Origin: Desulfosporosinus sp.
Lineage (GTDB): Bacteria; Bacillota; Desulfitobacteriia; Desulfitobacteriales; Desulfitobacteriaceae
DNA length: 64,000 nucleotides
NCBI GenBank assembly: GCA_031292095.1
Contig: JARLHU010000175.1
Location: 53,435-117,434, forward strand
Direction of reading: 5' to 3'
This document shows positions 9,876 through 19,270 of this stretch, piece by piece. Made by a program: the position numbers and the translations under genes. The notes under the pieces were generated by a model. That model saw only the letters and a list, made by a program, of their open reading frames with translations. It ran no database searches and was not told the DNA's origin. Numbering within the stretch: position 1 is the first letter of the stretch; the number at the start of each line of letters is the position of its first letter.

Positions 9876-11078
9876 TCATTCAAGATGTGAACTGATATCA
9901 AAAATAGGGAGCATCACCCCACAGGCAACCAGACCAATCAACCCAGCCAAAACAAGGATAAGCACCGGTTCAATCATTCGCGTTAGGCGACCAAGCTGAT
10001 CCTCGAGCTCACGGCGAAACATTTGCGTGACATAGTGGAGCATCCGATCCAGTTGCCCTGATTCCTCAGCAACAGCGATCATTTCAGCCCCCTCATTGGG
10101 AAAAATTCGACTTGCGCGTAGCAAAGGTGCCATACGCTTGCCTTGTCGTACGCTCTGCACAAGCTGGTTGGTTAATTCTAACATCTCGGATCTACGCAAC
10201 GTTCCAGCCGTTAAGTGGAGTGCTTCTAGCAAGGGAATCCCCGCCGATAACAAACGCTCTAAGATCCGGCTGAATTGAACTAAATCTCGAAAACGATAGA
10301 TATTTCCTAAGAGGGGAAGGTGTACAAGTAAACGTTCCCAGCGCATTTTCCAATGTCCGGAGCTTGTGAACCTCAGAACGAGCAATCCACCGCTAGCCAA
10401 AACAAGTCCGATTCCTAAAAAGACAGGGAGTTTTCGGCCCACGTCAAAAATGACTCTGGTCAGCAAAGGCAATTCTGCGCCCATGCCTGTAAAGATTTTT
10501 TCGTACATAGGGAGTACCCAAACCGAAAGCACGAAAAGTACAATGACTACAGTAAAAACCAACACTATCGGATAGGCAAGAGAGGCCTTAATTTTTTTTC
10601 GATACGCCTGTTCCTGTTCTAATTCATCGGCCACCTCGCCAAGAATCTTCCCTAGCGTTCCTGTATATTCCCCTGCTTTGATCATGGAAAGTACAAATGA
10701 GTTAGGGGCTGGTTTAAGGAGGGATAAAGCCTCCGACAAGTCGCTGCCTGCCTCCACGTGTTCCTTGACACTCTTCCATAATTCCTGTTGGGATGTTAAC
10801 TTTTCTTCTTGAACAGTCATCGTTTCCAAAGCTTGTACTAAGGGAATCCCCGCTTCCAAAAGAGTTGCCAACCTACGAGCGAAATGGATCCACTGAAAAT
10901 TTGCTGGAGACGGCTTGAGCACTGCTTGCCAATTTCGGCGGGAACGAATTCCGACTGGAAAATAACCTTCCTTCCGCAAACGTGTTTGAACCTCCGCGAT
11001 TTCATCTCCTACCCATGAACCGTGCTGAATTCGCCCCTTAGCATCAACGGCTTTCCAATCCAAACGTCCCCGCTTCAT
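9876..11078 (-). CDS. pilC: PilC/GspF-type inner-membrane platform protein (locus A)
   Basis: T2SF domain duplications (FARRLATLLEAGIPLVQALE, FSRILERLLSAGIPLLEAL). Confidence 0.92.
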   Translation of the reverse strand: MKRGRLDWKAVDAKGRIQHGSWVGDEIAEVQTRLRKEGYFPVGIRSRRNWQAVLKPSPANFQWIHFARRLATLLEAGIPLVQALETMTVQEEKLTSQQELWKSVKEHVEAGSDLSEALSLLKPAPNSFVLSMIKAGEYTGTLGKILGEVADELEQEQAYRKKIKASLAYPIVLVFTVVIVLFVLSVWVLPMYEKIFTGMGAELPLLTRVIFDVGRKLPVFLGIGLVLASGGLLVLRFTSSGHWKMRWERLLVHLPLLGNIYRFRDLVQFSRILERLLSAGIPLLEALHLTAGTLRRSEMLELTNQLVQSVRQGKRMAPLLRASRIFPNEGAEMIAVAEESGQLDRMLHYVTQMFRRELEDQLGRLTRMIEPVLILVLAGLIGLVACGVMLPIFDISSHLE

Positions 11079-12121
11079 CTTCTTAAGCTATCGGGGCTTT
11101 GCAGTCTTTCCCTGGCAACCTCGTAGGAAACAAGACCCTTTTGAACTAACTCCATAATAGCTTTATCCATAGTTTGCATCCCTAGCTTGGCATTGGTCTG
11201 GATAACGGTAGGCAGCAGATGTGTTTTCCCTTCACGAATTAGGTTGCGAACGGCAGACGTCGCCACCATGACCTCAATAGCCGCCACGCGCCCTTTTTGA
11301 TCTGTCCGTGGCAGCAATTGTTGAGACATAATCCCCTCTAAAACGGCAGAGAGCTGCACTCGAATTTGCTGCTGTTGATGCGGAGGAAAGGCATCAATCA
11401 TCCGATCCACCGATTGGGTTGCGCCATTCGTATGGAGTGTACTAAAGACTAAGTGCCCGGTTTCAGCGGCGGTTATTGCGGTGGCAATAGTTTCTAGGTC
11501 CCGCATCTCTCCCACCAGAATTACATTAGGATCCTGCCGTAATACCGCCCGCAAGGCATTGGCAAACGACTGAGTATCGTTACCGACTTCCCGTTGATTG
11601 ACTAAACTCAGTTTGTGCTTGTGCAAATATTCGATCGGGTCTTCAATGGTTACAATGTGACAAGTCCTTGTACTATTAATGTAATCAATTAAAGAAGCCA
11701 GGGTCGTCGATTTACCGCTTCCGGTTGGACCGGTCACTAACACCAACCCTTGATGTAACTTAGCTAACTCAATGCTCACAGGCGGAAGACGTAGGCTTTC
11801 CGGATCGGGAATGACAAAAGGAATCAAACGAATAACCACTCCGACGGACCCCCGCTGTCGATAAATATTGACACGATATCGTCCGATCCCTGGTAAACTG
11901 TAGGAAATATCCAATTCGCCAGATTCACCAAACCGTTTGGACTGTTGCTCATTCATCAGAGTATTGGCAAAGATCTCTAAATCATTCTGGGTGAGTTTTT
12001 CCGTCTGAAGTTGAACCAGTGAGCCATCAATCCGCAGAACGGGTGGACTCTCCACCGTCAAATGAATATCTGAAGCCTTTTGTTCCCCAGCCAAATGCAA
12101 AAGTTCGTCAAGTGAATACAT
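11075..12121 (-). CDS. pilT: PilT twitching ATPase (locus A)
   Basis: VTGPTGSGKSTTLASLIDYIN Walker A; GEMRDLETIATAITAAETGHLVFSTLHT. Confidence 0.94.
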   Translation of the reverse strand: MYSLDELLHLAGEQKASDIHLTVESPPVLRIDGSLVQLQTEKLTQNDLEIFANTLMNEQQSKRFGESGELDISYSLPGIGRYRVNIYRQRGSVGVVIRLIPFVIPDPESLRLPPVSIELAKLHQGLVLVTGPTGSGKSTTLASLIDYINSTRTCHIVTIEDPIEYLHKHKLSLVNQREVGNDTQSFANALRAVLRQDPNVILVGEMRDLETIATAITAAETGHLVFSTLHTNGATQSVDRMIDAFPPHQQQQIRVQLSAVLEGIMSQQLLPRTDQKGRVAAIEVMVATSAVRNLIREGKTHLLPTVIQTNAKLGMQTMDKAIMELVQKGLVSYEVARERLQSPDSLRR

Positions 12122-12136
12122 CTCTTTTCTCTCCTC

Positions 12137-13825
12137 TTACCCTTCAATTCCAGAAGCAGCATGTAGTACTTCTTCCGCTGTCGTAAACCCTTGGGTCACT
12201 TTCAAGAGACCATCTTCGAAGATGGTTAGCATTCCGGAGATCATAGCCTGTTGCTCAATGTCCCTCGAATTATGCCTTGCAAGTATAAGTTCCTTGATCT
12301 CCTGATTATAATGCAAAAACTCGTGAATCCCAATCCTGCCCCGAAACCCAGTACCGAGACATTTTGAGCATCCGGTGGAACGATAAAGTTGGGTAATGGA
12401 TGGCGGTAGGCGAAGCGCTCTTTTTTCCGCCTCAGATACTGAGTAGGTTGACTTACAGTGTTCACACAAGCGCCGAACCAAGCGTTGAGATAAAACTCCA
12501 CTGACGGCAGACGCCAGGAGATATGGTTCTACTCCCATATCCATGAGCCGAGCCAACGCCTCTGCGGCTGTATTGGTATGGAGCGTTGATAAAACCAAAT
12601 GTCCAGTGAGGGACGCAGTGATGGCGATTCTGGCAGTTTCCTCGTCTCGGATTTCCCCGATCATGATCACATCCGGGTCTTGTCGCAAGATATGCCGCAA
12701 TCCGACGGCAAAACTAAGTCCTGCCGGAAGATTGACTTGAATCTGGTTCACCCCTGAAAGATGGTATTCTACGGGCTCTTCAATCGAAATGATGTTTTGC
12801 TCCTCGGCATTAAGTTCCCTGAGCAACGCATAAAGGGTTGTGGTTTTACCGCTTCCCGTTGGGCCAACAACTAAGATTAAACCATTGGTGCGTTTTAACA
12901 AGACTTGCACCCCTATTTCAACCTCAGAACGCATACCTAAGTCATTGAGCGGTCGCTGGGCCATCTCCGGATCCAAAAGACGCACCACCATTTTTTCTCC
13001 ATACACAGTGGGCATCGAGGCCATTCGCAGATCGATACTCCGAAGCCCTGCGCTAAACGTCATTCGGCCATCCTGAGGAATCCGCCGTTCCGCAACATTC
13101 ATCTGCGCCATAACTTTTAAACAGGAAACAATACTGCGCGCGGCATTTGCAGAGAGGACATGTTTCTTAATAAGTTTACCATCTATGCGATAGCGCACCA
13201 CAAAATCATTTTTGCGAGGTTCCCAATGAATATCACTTACCTCTTGCACGACCGCCTCGTGCAAGACAGAATGGACTAATTTAAGCGTGGGCGCATCGTC
13301 TTCCTGAGAATCGACCTCGTTGGACTCTGTCAACCAAGCAGCCTGGTCCTCAAAAGTCCTGTCCGCCAGATGCGCAAGTCGGGCAACGGATTGTTCCACC
13401 GTTAAACACTGTCGAATTGCTGTTTGGATTTCCTCCTTCTCGGCGAAGACTGGTTCAACTTCTAACCCGGTTAACATCCGGATATCCCTGAGGGCACGTT
13501 CGTTGGTGGGGTCTAACATAGCGACTCTTAAAATCCCCGACCGCAGTCCAAATGGGATAAGTGTATAACGCAGAGCCATATCTTCAGGAATTAGCCCTGC
13601 AACTCCAGGGTCAATAATGACTTGGGTCAGAGAAATTTCAGGGATACCCAGATATCTGCGCACGGCTTCCACTAACCTCGCTTTGGGCAATACGCCCATT
13701 TGTTCCAAGACCTCGCCGATTGGGTCTCCGCTTCGCAGTGAAAGCTCTAATCCTGCCGTCAATTCCATAGCCTCAATATAGCCATTAGCAAGTAGAAATC
13801 GACCCAGTTCATTATCCTTCTTCAT
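12137..13825 (-). CDS. pilB: PilB/GspE assembly ATPase (locus A)
   Basis: N-terminal MshEN-like domain; VVGPTGSGKTTTLYALL; IGEIRDEETARIA; CxxC zinc motifs. Confidence 0.94.
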   Translation of the reverse strand: MKKDNELGRFLLANGYIEAMELTAGLELSLRSGDPIGEVLEQMGVLPKARLVEAVRRYLGIPEISLTQVIIDPGVAGLIPEDMALRYTLIPFGLRSGILRVAMLDPTNERALRDIRMLTGLEVEPVFAEKEEIQTAIRQCLTVEQSVARLAHLADRTFEDQAAWLTESNEVDSQEDDAPTLKLVHSVLHEAVVQEVSDIHWEPRKNDFVVRYRIDGKLIKKHVLSANAARSIVSCLKVMAQMNVAERRIPQDGRMTFSAGLRSIDLRMASMPTVYGEKMVVRLLDPEMAQRPLNDLGMRSEVEIGVQVLLKRTNGLILVVGPTGSGKTTTLYALLRELNAEEQNIISIEEPVEYHLSGVNQIQVNLPAGLSFAVGLRHILRQDPDVIMIGEIRDEETARIAITASLTGHLVLSTLHTNTAAEALARLMDMGVEPYLLASAVSGVLSQRLVRRLCEHCKSTYSVSEAEKRALRLPPSITQLYRSTGCSKCLGTGFRGRIGIHEFLHYNQEIKELILARHNSRDIEQQAMISGMLTIFEDGLLKVTQGFTTAEEVLHAASGIEG

Positions 13826-14370
13826 GAATGTAACTCCTGATAGCTCTTCAGCACCCACTTTCCACTGTCCAACTGAAGTATTTGCTCAATTTTTCGAACC
13901 GCTAAGCCAGAATGTCCCTCAGCAGTCACTTTATACCCTCCCCCACTTAACTCAATGACTATATCAACACGCCCGGTAGCAAACGATAAATTCCCTTGCC
14001 GCAGATCGGAGTTGACCAGCAGATGAGCTTTCGCCCACTCGATTCCTCCTTCAGCCACATAAAGGGCCTGCCTACTCTGGGCAACACGCCTCACCATCTG
14101 ATTCTCGGCATTAGCCTTCAGATAGCCTTCCATGCCGAGACCAGAAAACGTTGTCAAAAGAAGGAGGATAAGAAAGCTGACATATCCCGTTGATCGACTA
14201 GCAGAGTGACAACCGGGTGCACACGTTGCCGAATGACACTTTGCCAAGTCACAATTTGTCCCTTCACATTTGCTTGTAAGAAAACTTCCCATAGCCCCGG
14301 TTCCACCTCCGTACATTTCCACGTTGTGATAAAACTCGCGAGCGGCTCCGAAACTCCCAGGTGATTCCAA
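13822..14370 (-). CDS. PilX-like minor pilin; true start probably downstream of the ORF start
   Basis: STGYVSFLILLLLTTFSGLGMEGYLKANAENQMVRRVAQSRQALYVAEGGIEWAKA; ORF overlaps the upstream prepilin gene. Confidence 0.55.
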   Translation of the reverse strand: MESPGSFGAAREFYHNVEMYGGGTGAMGSFLTSKCEGTNCDLAKCHSATCAPGCHSASRSTGYVSFLILLLLTTFSGLGMEGYLKANAENQMVRRVAQSRQALYVAEGGIEWAKAHLLVNSDLRQGNLSFATGRVDIVIELSGGGYKVTAEGHSGLAVRKIEQILQLDSGKWVLKSYQELHS

Positions 14371-14714
14371 TAAAGATCCTTCGTCCCATCAAAGTCTAAG
14401 TCACCCACAAAATATGTATCAAGCGTCGGGGTTGGGTTTCCATCCTCAGGCATCGGCAAAACTTGTAATCCTCCTGAAGCATTAACCCAAGCCACGGTTT
14501 TTGCCATTCGGATTACATCGGAGACGGTTTTCCCGGCCGTCATAACAGCATAGTGCGCCTCCAAATGATTTTTGAGCGTACTCGCTCCCCGCCATTGATC
14601 CGTAAAAAACCGCAACGCCGTCATCAGGAAGATACCGGATATTAATAAGGCAACTAATACCTCCAAAAGTGTAAAACCGCGTTCAGAATAAACCTCGCCT
14701 TTATTCAACTTCAT
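14154..14714 (-). CDS. Prepilin-like protein (PulJ/GspJ type)
   Basis: ERGFTLLEVLVALLISGIFLMTALRFF. Confidence 0.8.
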   Translation of the reverse strand: MKLNKGEVYSERGFTLLEVLVALLISGIFLMTALRFFTDQWRGASTLKNHLEAHYAVMTAGKTVSDVIRMAKTVAWVNASGGLQVLPMPEDGNPTPTLDTYFVGDLDFDGTKDLYWNHLGVSEPLASFITTWKCTEVEPGLWEVFLQANVKGQIVTWQSVIRQRVHPVVTLLVDQRDMSAFLSSFF

Positions 14715-15144
14715 AAAGGCTCTCCAGTTTGTACCAGGTAGGGTTTCCCCGCTCAGTCCAACGGACTTCTACACTAACCCGCAATAGTTGTGGGACATCA
14801 TCCCAATCTGACACGATCAACCAATGGAATCTCCCCTCGTTCCCTTCCACTGATCCACCTGGTATGCAGGTTTGCCGGACAATATTATCATTCCAGCCAT
14901 GAACCGCCAGTTGGTCCATTTTTTTCTGGGCCAGATTAGCTCCCTCTAGGAGGCTTGTTGCTTGGCGTGATTCAGAAACCGCTCCTTCTGTCAAACCAAA
15001 AAGCACAGCAAACCCTATCGAAAAAAGAAACAGGGCTAGTAACACATCAAATAATACATATCCTTGTGAAGGTTTTAGTGAAGAAGTTATTGGAGTAGGT
15101 TTTAGCGAACCTTTTAAAAAATCTTGTAGTTTTTCCGTAATCAT
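14701..15144 (-). CDS. Prepilin-like protein (GspI/PilV type)
   Basis: SQGYVLFDVLLALFLFSIGFAVLFGLTEGA. Confidence 0.65.
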   Translation of the reverse strand: MITEKLQDFLKGSLKPTPITSSLKPSQGYVLFDVLLALFLFSIGFAVLFGLTEGAVSESRQATSLLEGANLAQKKMDQLAVHGWNDNIVRQTCIPGGSVEGNEGRFHWLIVSDWDDVPQLLRVSVEVRWTERGNPTWYKLESLYEVE

Positions 15145-15170
15145 CTCCTCCCTTGATTATTTAGTCTGAG

Positions 15171-15240
15171 AGGGCACGAAGCATTGTGTCCCTACGTCAT
15201 CCTTGTCCCTAGTAGTGGCACGATGCTTCGTGCCACTACG
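15171..15240. repeat. Two REP-like palindromes (gGGCACGAAGCATTGTGTCCC; AGTGGCACGATGCTTCGTGCCACT)
   Basis: Same family as 2964-3053. Confidence 0.65.
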
Positions 15241-15241
15241 T

Positions 15242-15616
15242 CTATTTGACCTGTCCCATGACATCGATTTGATAACTCTGGGCTGAGTTATAGGGATTAA
15301 TGGGAATTTCGTCCAGATAAGGGCCACGCCACCCACTCACACCCATTGGTGGTTGAAGTAAATCCGGGACACTTAGCGGATAAGTTCCGACATCAATTCG
15401 GTAAAGTTGGGCAGCTCCGTTAATTTTTTCTTTGTTGGCAAGATCGACCTGATTCCAGACCTGCTTCGTAGCAGAACCAAAATGGGGCACAGCCAAGGAC
15501 AAAATGACTCCCATTAGAAAAAGAACCAAGAGCAGTTCCCATAATGTGAAACCAGATTGCCAATTTATCTTTTTTGCCCACCTTTTATTTCTATTTGTAA
15601 TAAGCTTCACCACCAA
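15242..15616 (-). CDS. GspG/PilE-like prepilin
   Basis: QSGFTLWELLLVLFLMGVILSLAVPHFGS and GWRGPYLDEIPINPY, typical of GspG pseudopilins. Confidence 0.8.
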   Translation of the reverse strand: MVVKLITNRNKRWAKKINWQSGFTLWELLLVLFLMGVILSLAVPHFGSATKQVWNQVDLANKEKINGAAQLYRIDVGTYPLSVPDLLQPPMGVSGWRGPYLDEIPINPYNSAQSYQIDVMGQVK

Positions 15617-15789
15617 ATCCGAGGAAATAGTGCAATTACCTCATTTTTCCTTTTTATACTTCGCTATTCACTTCAATTCTCCTGCAACCGTCGACGTATC
15701 TAGATCAGAAATACGTCCATTAGCTATCTTCTCTAAATAAATTTCATATTTTCCTAATAATTACTATAATTCCCTTGATTATAGACAGA

Positions 15790-15825
15790 AAATCTGACGA
15801 AGATCCTACGATCCTCACCAGATTT
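15790..15825 (-). terminator. Intrinsic terminator of aroB
   Basis: AAATCTGGTGAGGATC gtag GATCTTCGTCAGATTT (16-bp stem with G-U pairs) on the minus strand. Confidence 0.65.
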
Positions 15826-15852
15826 CTTTAGAATTCATTATTCATCTATGTG

Positions 15853-16956
15853 TTACCCAGCAGAAACTACCTGTTGCCAGGCGTCCAAGATCTCCTGGTC
15901 GGAACAATCCTTGGAAATAACCGCTTGTCCGATTCCTTGCGGGAGAATCAGAATTTTCCGTCCCCCCTGGTTTTTCTTATCCGCTTGCATTAGTTGCAAC
16001 AGAGACTGAGGGTCTTGCTCTTTAATCGCAATCTCTGTCGGTAGACCATAGGCGCTCAGCAAATGCTTGACTCGATCAACCTCTTCCCCTGTCATCAGTC
16101 CTTTCGCCTTGGCCAAATGAGCAGCAGCCACGATGCCTAGGCTGACCCCTTGCCCATGGGTTACGCCACGATAGTTCATCCCCGTCTCCAAGGCATGTCC
16201 AAAACTATGACCAAGATTCAACAAAGCACGAACCCCTTGTTCACATTCATCTTGAGAAACTATCGTCACTTTGACTGTCGAGGACCGTGTCACCATAGCA
16301 CGCCAAATCGAGGTGTCTCGCTGCTTAAGGCTTTCTTCCTGGGTTTCGAAAAACTCAAAGAGCCCCGCGTCAGCAATTAAGGCATGCTTAATACTTTCCG
16401 CTAATCCATTTTCAACTTCTCCCCAAGGCAAACTGTCCAGCGTTGTAAAATCAGTCCACACTGCTCGGGGAGGATAAAATGCCCCAATAATATTTTTGCC
16501 TGCCGGATGATTCACGGCAACTTTTCCACCGATACTGCTGTCCACTTGCGCCAATAATGTCGTAGGAACTTGAACCAGACGAATACCCCGCATGAAGACG
16601 CTGGCAAAGAAACCAGCCAAATCCCCGATCACACCGCCGCCGAGGGCAATAACCAGCGTATGGCGATCTGCACCACAATGCAGGGCGGTAGTTGTGAGCT
16701 GACTTAAACGCTCCAGCGACTTTTCCGTCTCCCCAGCGGGTACATAGAAGACATTGACACGATAGTCCCGCAGTCCTTTCTGAAGACGTTCTGCGTAAAG
16801 TTCCGCGACTGCCGGATTGGTAATGATCAGAATATGCTCCAAATCTTTAAATTGAGAATGCAGGTACTCCCCCAACTCTTCAAGCGGCGCACCTAAAAAC
16901 ACCGGATACGGTTTTGTCGCCGTGACTTCAATCTTTTGCAACTCCGCTAAACTCAT
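15853..16956 (-). CDS. aroB: 3-dehydroquinate synthase
   Basis: ALGGGVIGDLAGFFASVFMRGIRLVQVPTTLLAQVDSSIGGKVAVNH. Confidence 0.97.
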   Translation of the reverse strand: MSLAELQKIEVTATKPYPVFLGAPLEELGEYLHSQFKDLEHILIITNPAVAELYAERLQKGLRDYRVNVFYVPAGETEKSLERLSQLTTTALHCGADRHTLVIALGGGVIGDLAGFFASVFMRGIRLVQVPTTLLAQVDSSIGGKVAVNHPAGKNIIGAFYPPRAVWTDFTTLDSLPWGEVENGLAESIKHALIADAGLFEFFETQEESLKQRDTSIWRAMVTRSSTVKVTIVSQDECEQGVRALLNLGHSFGHALETGMNYRGVTHGQGVSLGIVAAAHLAKAKGLMTGEEVDRVKHLLSAYGLPTEIAIKEQDPQSLLQLMQADKKNQGGRKILILPQGIGQAVISKDCSDQEILDAWQQVVSAG

Positions 16957-17461
16957 TATTAACTCTCCCTCCAAGCCGTGTCAGAATCTCACTAACCACT
17001 TCATCTATAGTTTTTTGGGATGTGTCGACCGTGAAGTCAGCCTGGGCGTAGCAGGCTTGGCGTTCAGACCATAACTTCTCTATCGCTTCTTTCGAGCCTT
17101 TGAGGAGTGGGCGGTCATTTTTATGGCCGATTCGGCTGAGAATGGCTTCAATCGAGGCATGAAGAGCAATCACAATCCCGTTCTGGGCCAAAGCTTCCCA
17201 ATTGAGCGGATTCAATACAGTCCCGCCTCCCGTCGCAATCACAATTTGCTCCTGCTGACTGAGGCGCGCGACCACAATCCTTTCTTCTGAACGAAAACGT
17301 GTCTCCCCATGACGTCGGAAAATTTCAGTTACACTCAAGTTTGTAACTTCTCCAATTTCACAGTCTGTGTCGACAAAATCCCACGCCAGCGCCTGAGCTA
17401 CGCGCTTACCGACCGTACTTTTTCCTGTTCCCATAAATCCAATTAGAACGATATTTCGCAT
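16928..17461 (-). CDS. aroK: Shikimate kinase
   Basis: IVLIGFMGTGKSTVGKRVA, DTD, GGGTV. Start set at MRNIVLIG; the longer ORF N-terminus is encoded by the MITE. Confidence 0.95.
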   Translation of the reverse strand: MRNIVLIGFMGTGKSTVGKRVAQALAWDFVDTDCEIGEVTNLSVTEIFRRHGETRFRSEERIVVARLSQQEQIVIATGGGTVLNPLNWEALAQNGIVIALHASIEAILSRIGHKNDRPLLKGSKEAIEKLWSERQACYAQADFTVDTSQKTIDEVVSEILTRLGGRVNNEFSGVAKD

Positions 17462-17493
17462 GGAGATCACCCTCTCAATGTGAACGTAGTTTA

Positions 17494-17653
17494 AGGCATA
17501 TGAAAGAAAATAACAAGTCAAAGATGCCAAGGATATTTTGCGTCAGACAAGGAGGTATGTTTACCTCATAGCGGGACTATTAGGTGAACATGCCGACGCA
17601 GTATGACACAAAATAGACTGGCATACTGACTGGTGATTTTCTTGAATGTGCCT
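17494..17653 (-). mobile_element. MITE-like repeat, copy 3 (inverted relative to copies 1, 2 and 5)
   Basis: AGGCATATGAAAGAAAATAACAAGTCA...TGACTGGTGATTTTCTTGAATGTGCCT. Confidence 0.85.
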
Positions 17654-18797
17654 AAAGTTTTAAATAAGCTCGATACGCTTCCCAGGCAGTTTGTAATTCT
17701 ATAAAGCTATCTGCCGGAAATTTTTCGAGCACCGCTTCGGCGATCACCCAAGCTACCACATGTTCCAAAACAACCAAGGCTGCTGGTACTGCACAGACAT
17801 CGGAACGCTCCACACTGGCCTTAACCACTTCTTTGGTTTCCAAATGCACCGTATCTAGAGGCTGGTATAAAGTAGGGATCGGTTTCATGACAGCCTGCAG
17901 GACAATGGGTTCCCCGTTACTCATTCCTCCTTCGATCCCTCCGGCATGGTTGGAGCCCCTACTAAAGCCTTGCCCCTGGCGATAAAGGATCGGGTCGTGA
18001 ACCAGCGAACCCATTCGTTCTCCCGCTTCAAATCCTAACCCAAAGGAGACTCCTTTCATTGCTTGCACAGAAAGGACAGCTTGGGCCAGTTTTCCGTCTA
18101 ATTTCCGATCCCACTGCACATGAGATCCTAGACCTGCAGGAACATTCAGAACTTGCACTTCTAACAATCCACCTAAGGATTCGCCCTGAGCGCGAGCTAG
18201 AATAAGCTGTTCCCCCATTTTTTGCTCCGCAATAGGATCCCCCACGGACCACTCGGATAGTTTGACGCGTTGCCAATAGTCTTCCTCATCTGTACACACC
18301 GCATGAACCCCGCCGACTGCGCGAACCTGCCCTCTAATTTCCACCCCAAGGGCAGACAACCCTTGTCTGACAATGCTACCGATTGCAACTCGCATGGCGG
18401 TCTCTCGGGCACTTGCTCGTTCGAGGATATTCCGAACTTCCGTGCGATATTTAAGAGCTCCTGTCAAATCGGCGTGCCCTGGTCGAGGGGTCATCACTTT
18501 ACGGCTCTCTAAGTCGGCGTCATCTCCCCAAGCCATAATACCCGCCCAGTTTTCCCAATCACGATTAAGGATCTCCAGAGCGACCGGTGCGCCCGTACTT
18601 AATCCTCCTCGCACTCCCGAAATGAGGTGAACCTCATCTTGTTCGATTGCCATTCGGCCTCCGCGCCCGGGGCCTCTTTGCCGCTGCCTCAAGGCCTCAT
18701 CGATACTATCCTTAGAAATCTTCATTCCTGAGGGAAGACCTTCAATAATTCCCACCAATTTTTGACCATGTGATTCCCCTGCCGTTAAAAAGCGCAC
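17652..18797 (-). CDS. aroC: Chorismate synthase (GTG start)
   Basis: RFLTAGESHGQKLVGIIEGLPSG; RQRGPGRGGRM; GSNHAGGIEGGMSNG. Confidence 0.96.
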   Translation of the reverse strand: MRFLTAGESHGQKLVGIIEGLPSGMKISKDSIDEALRQRQRGPGRGGRMAIEQDEVHLISGVRGGLSTGAPVALEILNRDWENWAGIMAWGDDADLESRKVMTPRPGHADLTGALKYRTEVRNILERASARETAMRVAIGSIVRQGLSALGVEIRGQVRAVGGVHAVCTDEEDYWQRVKLSEWSVGDPIAEQKMGEQLILARAQGESLGGLLEVQVLNVPAGLGSHVQWDRKLDGKLAQAVLSVQAMKGVSFGLGFEAGERMGSLVHDPILYRQGQGFSRGSNHAGGIEGGMSNGEPIVLQAVMKPIPTLYQPLDTVHLETKEVVKASVERSDVCAVPAALVVLEHVVAWVIAEAVLEKFPADSFIELQTAWEAYRAYLKL

Positions 18798-18816
18798 TAT
18801 TTGTCCCTTCTCCCGT

Positions 18817-19254
18817 TTACTTTTCTCGGATGCGCATGCCCACTGGGGCAACCACAACGCTCCTTCGTTCACCCGCTGAGTTTGTCAATACAATGGTTGT
18901 TCCTACACTTCTCCCCGTAGCATTAAACATTAGGTCAGCGGGTTGACCAACAAACTGAATCCCATCCTTTAAATGGACATCTTTCAGCCTGGTTCCTTGC
19001 CGGAAAATCTGATAATGATTATCCCCGTTTTGAAGATAGAATTTAACTTGATACCAGTTATTCTCAGCTAGTGCGGCCTGTCGAACATCGCGGATTTCCT
19101 CCAGCAACTGAGTCGATGCCAAGTCCAGATGTTGCTGAGCAAAGTTGATTGGAAGCTTAATGAGGAGCACGAAACCCGCGCCAGACAATAGAATCAAGAC
19201 TAGCAATAGTTCAACTAGTGTAAATCCTCTCTCGTCGCCCCACATTTTGTTCAT
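18817..19254 (-). CDS. GspH-like minor prepilin inside the aro cluster
   Basis: ERGFTLVELLLVLILLSGAGFVLLIKL. Confidence 0.85.
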   Translation of the reverse strand: MNKMWGDERGFTLVELLLVLILLSGAGFVLLIKLPINFAQQHLDLASTQLLEEIRDVRQAALAENNWYQVKFYLQNGDNHYQIFRQGTRLKDVHLKDGIQFVGQPADLMFNATGRSVGTTIVLTNSAGERRSVVVAPVGMRIREK

Positions 19255-19270
19255 TTTAATCTTCCTTTTA

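Noticed and set aside
17462-17530. N-terminal extension of the aroK ORF (MASLTCYFLSYALNYVHIERVIS)
   Set aside because: Largely encoded by MITE copy 3; the conserved protein starts at MRNIVLIG.
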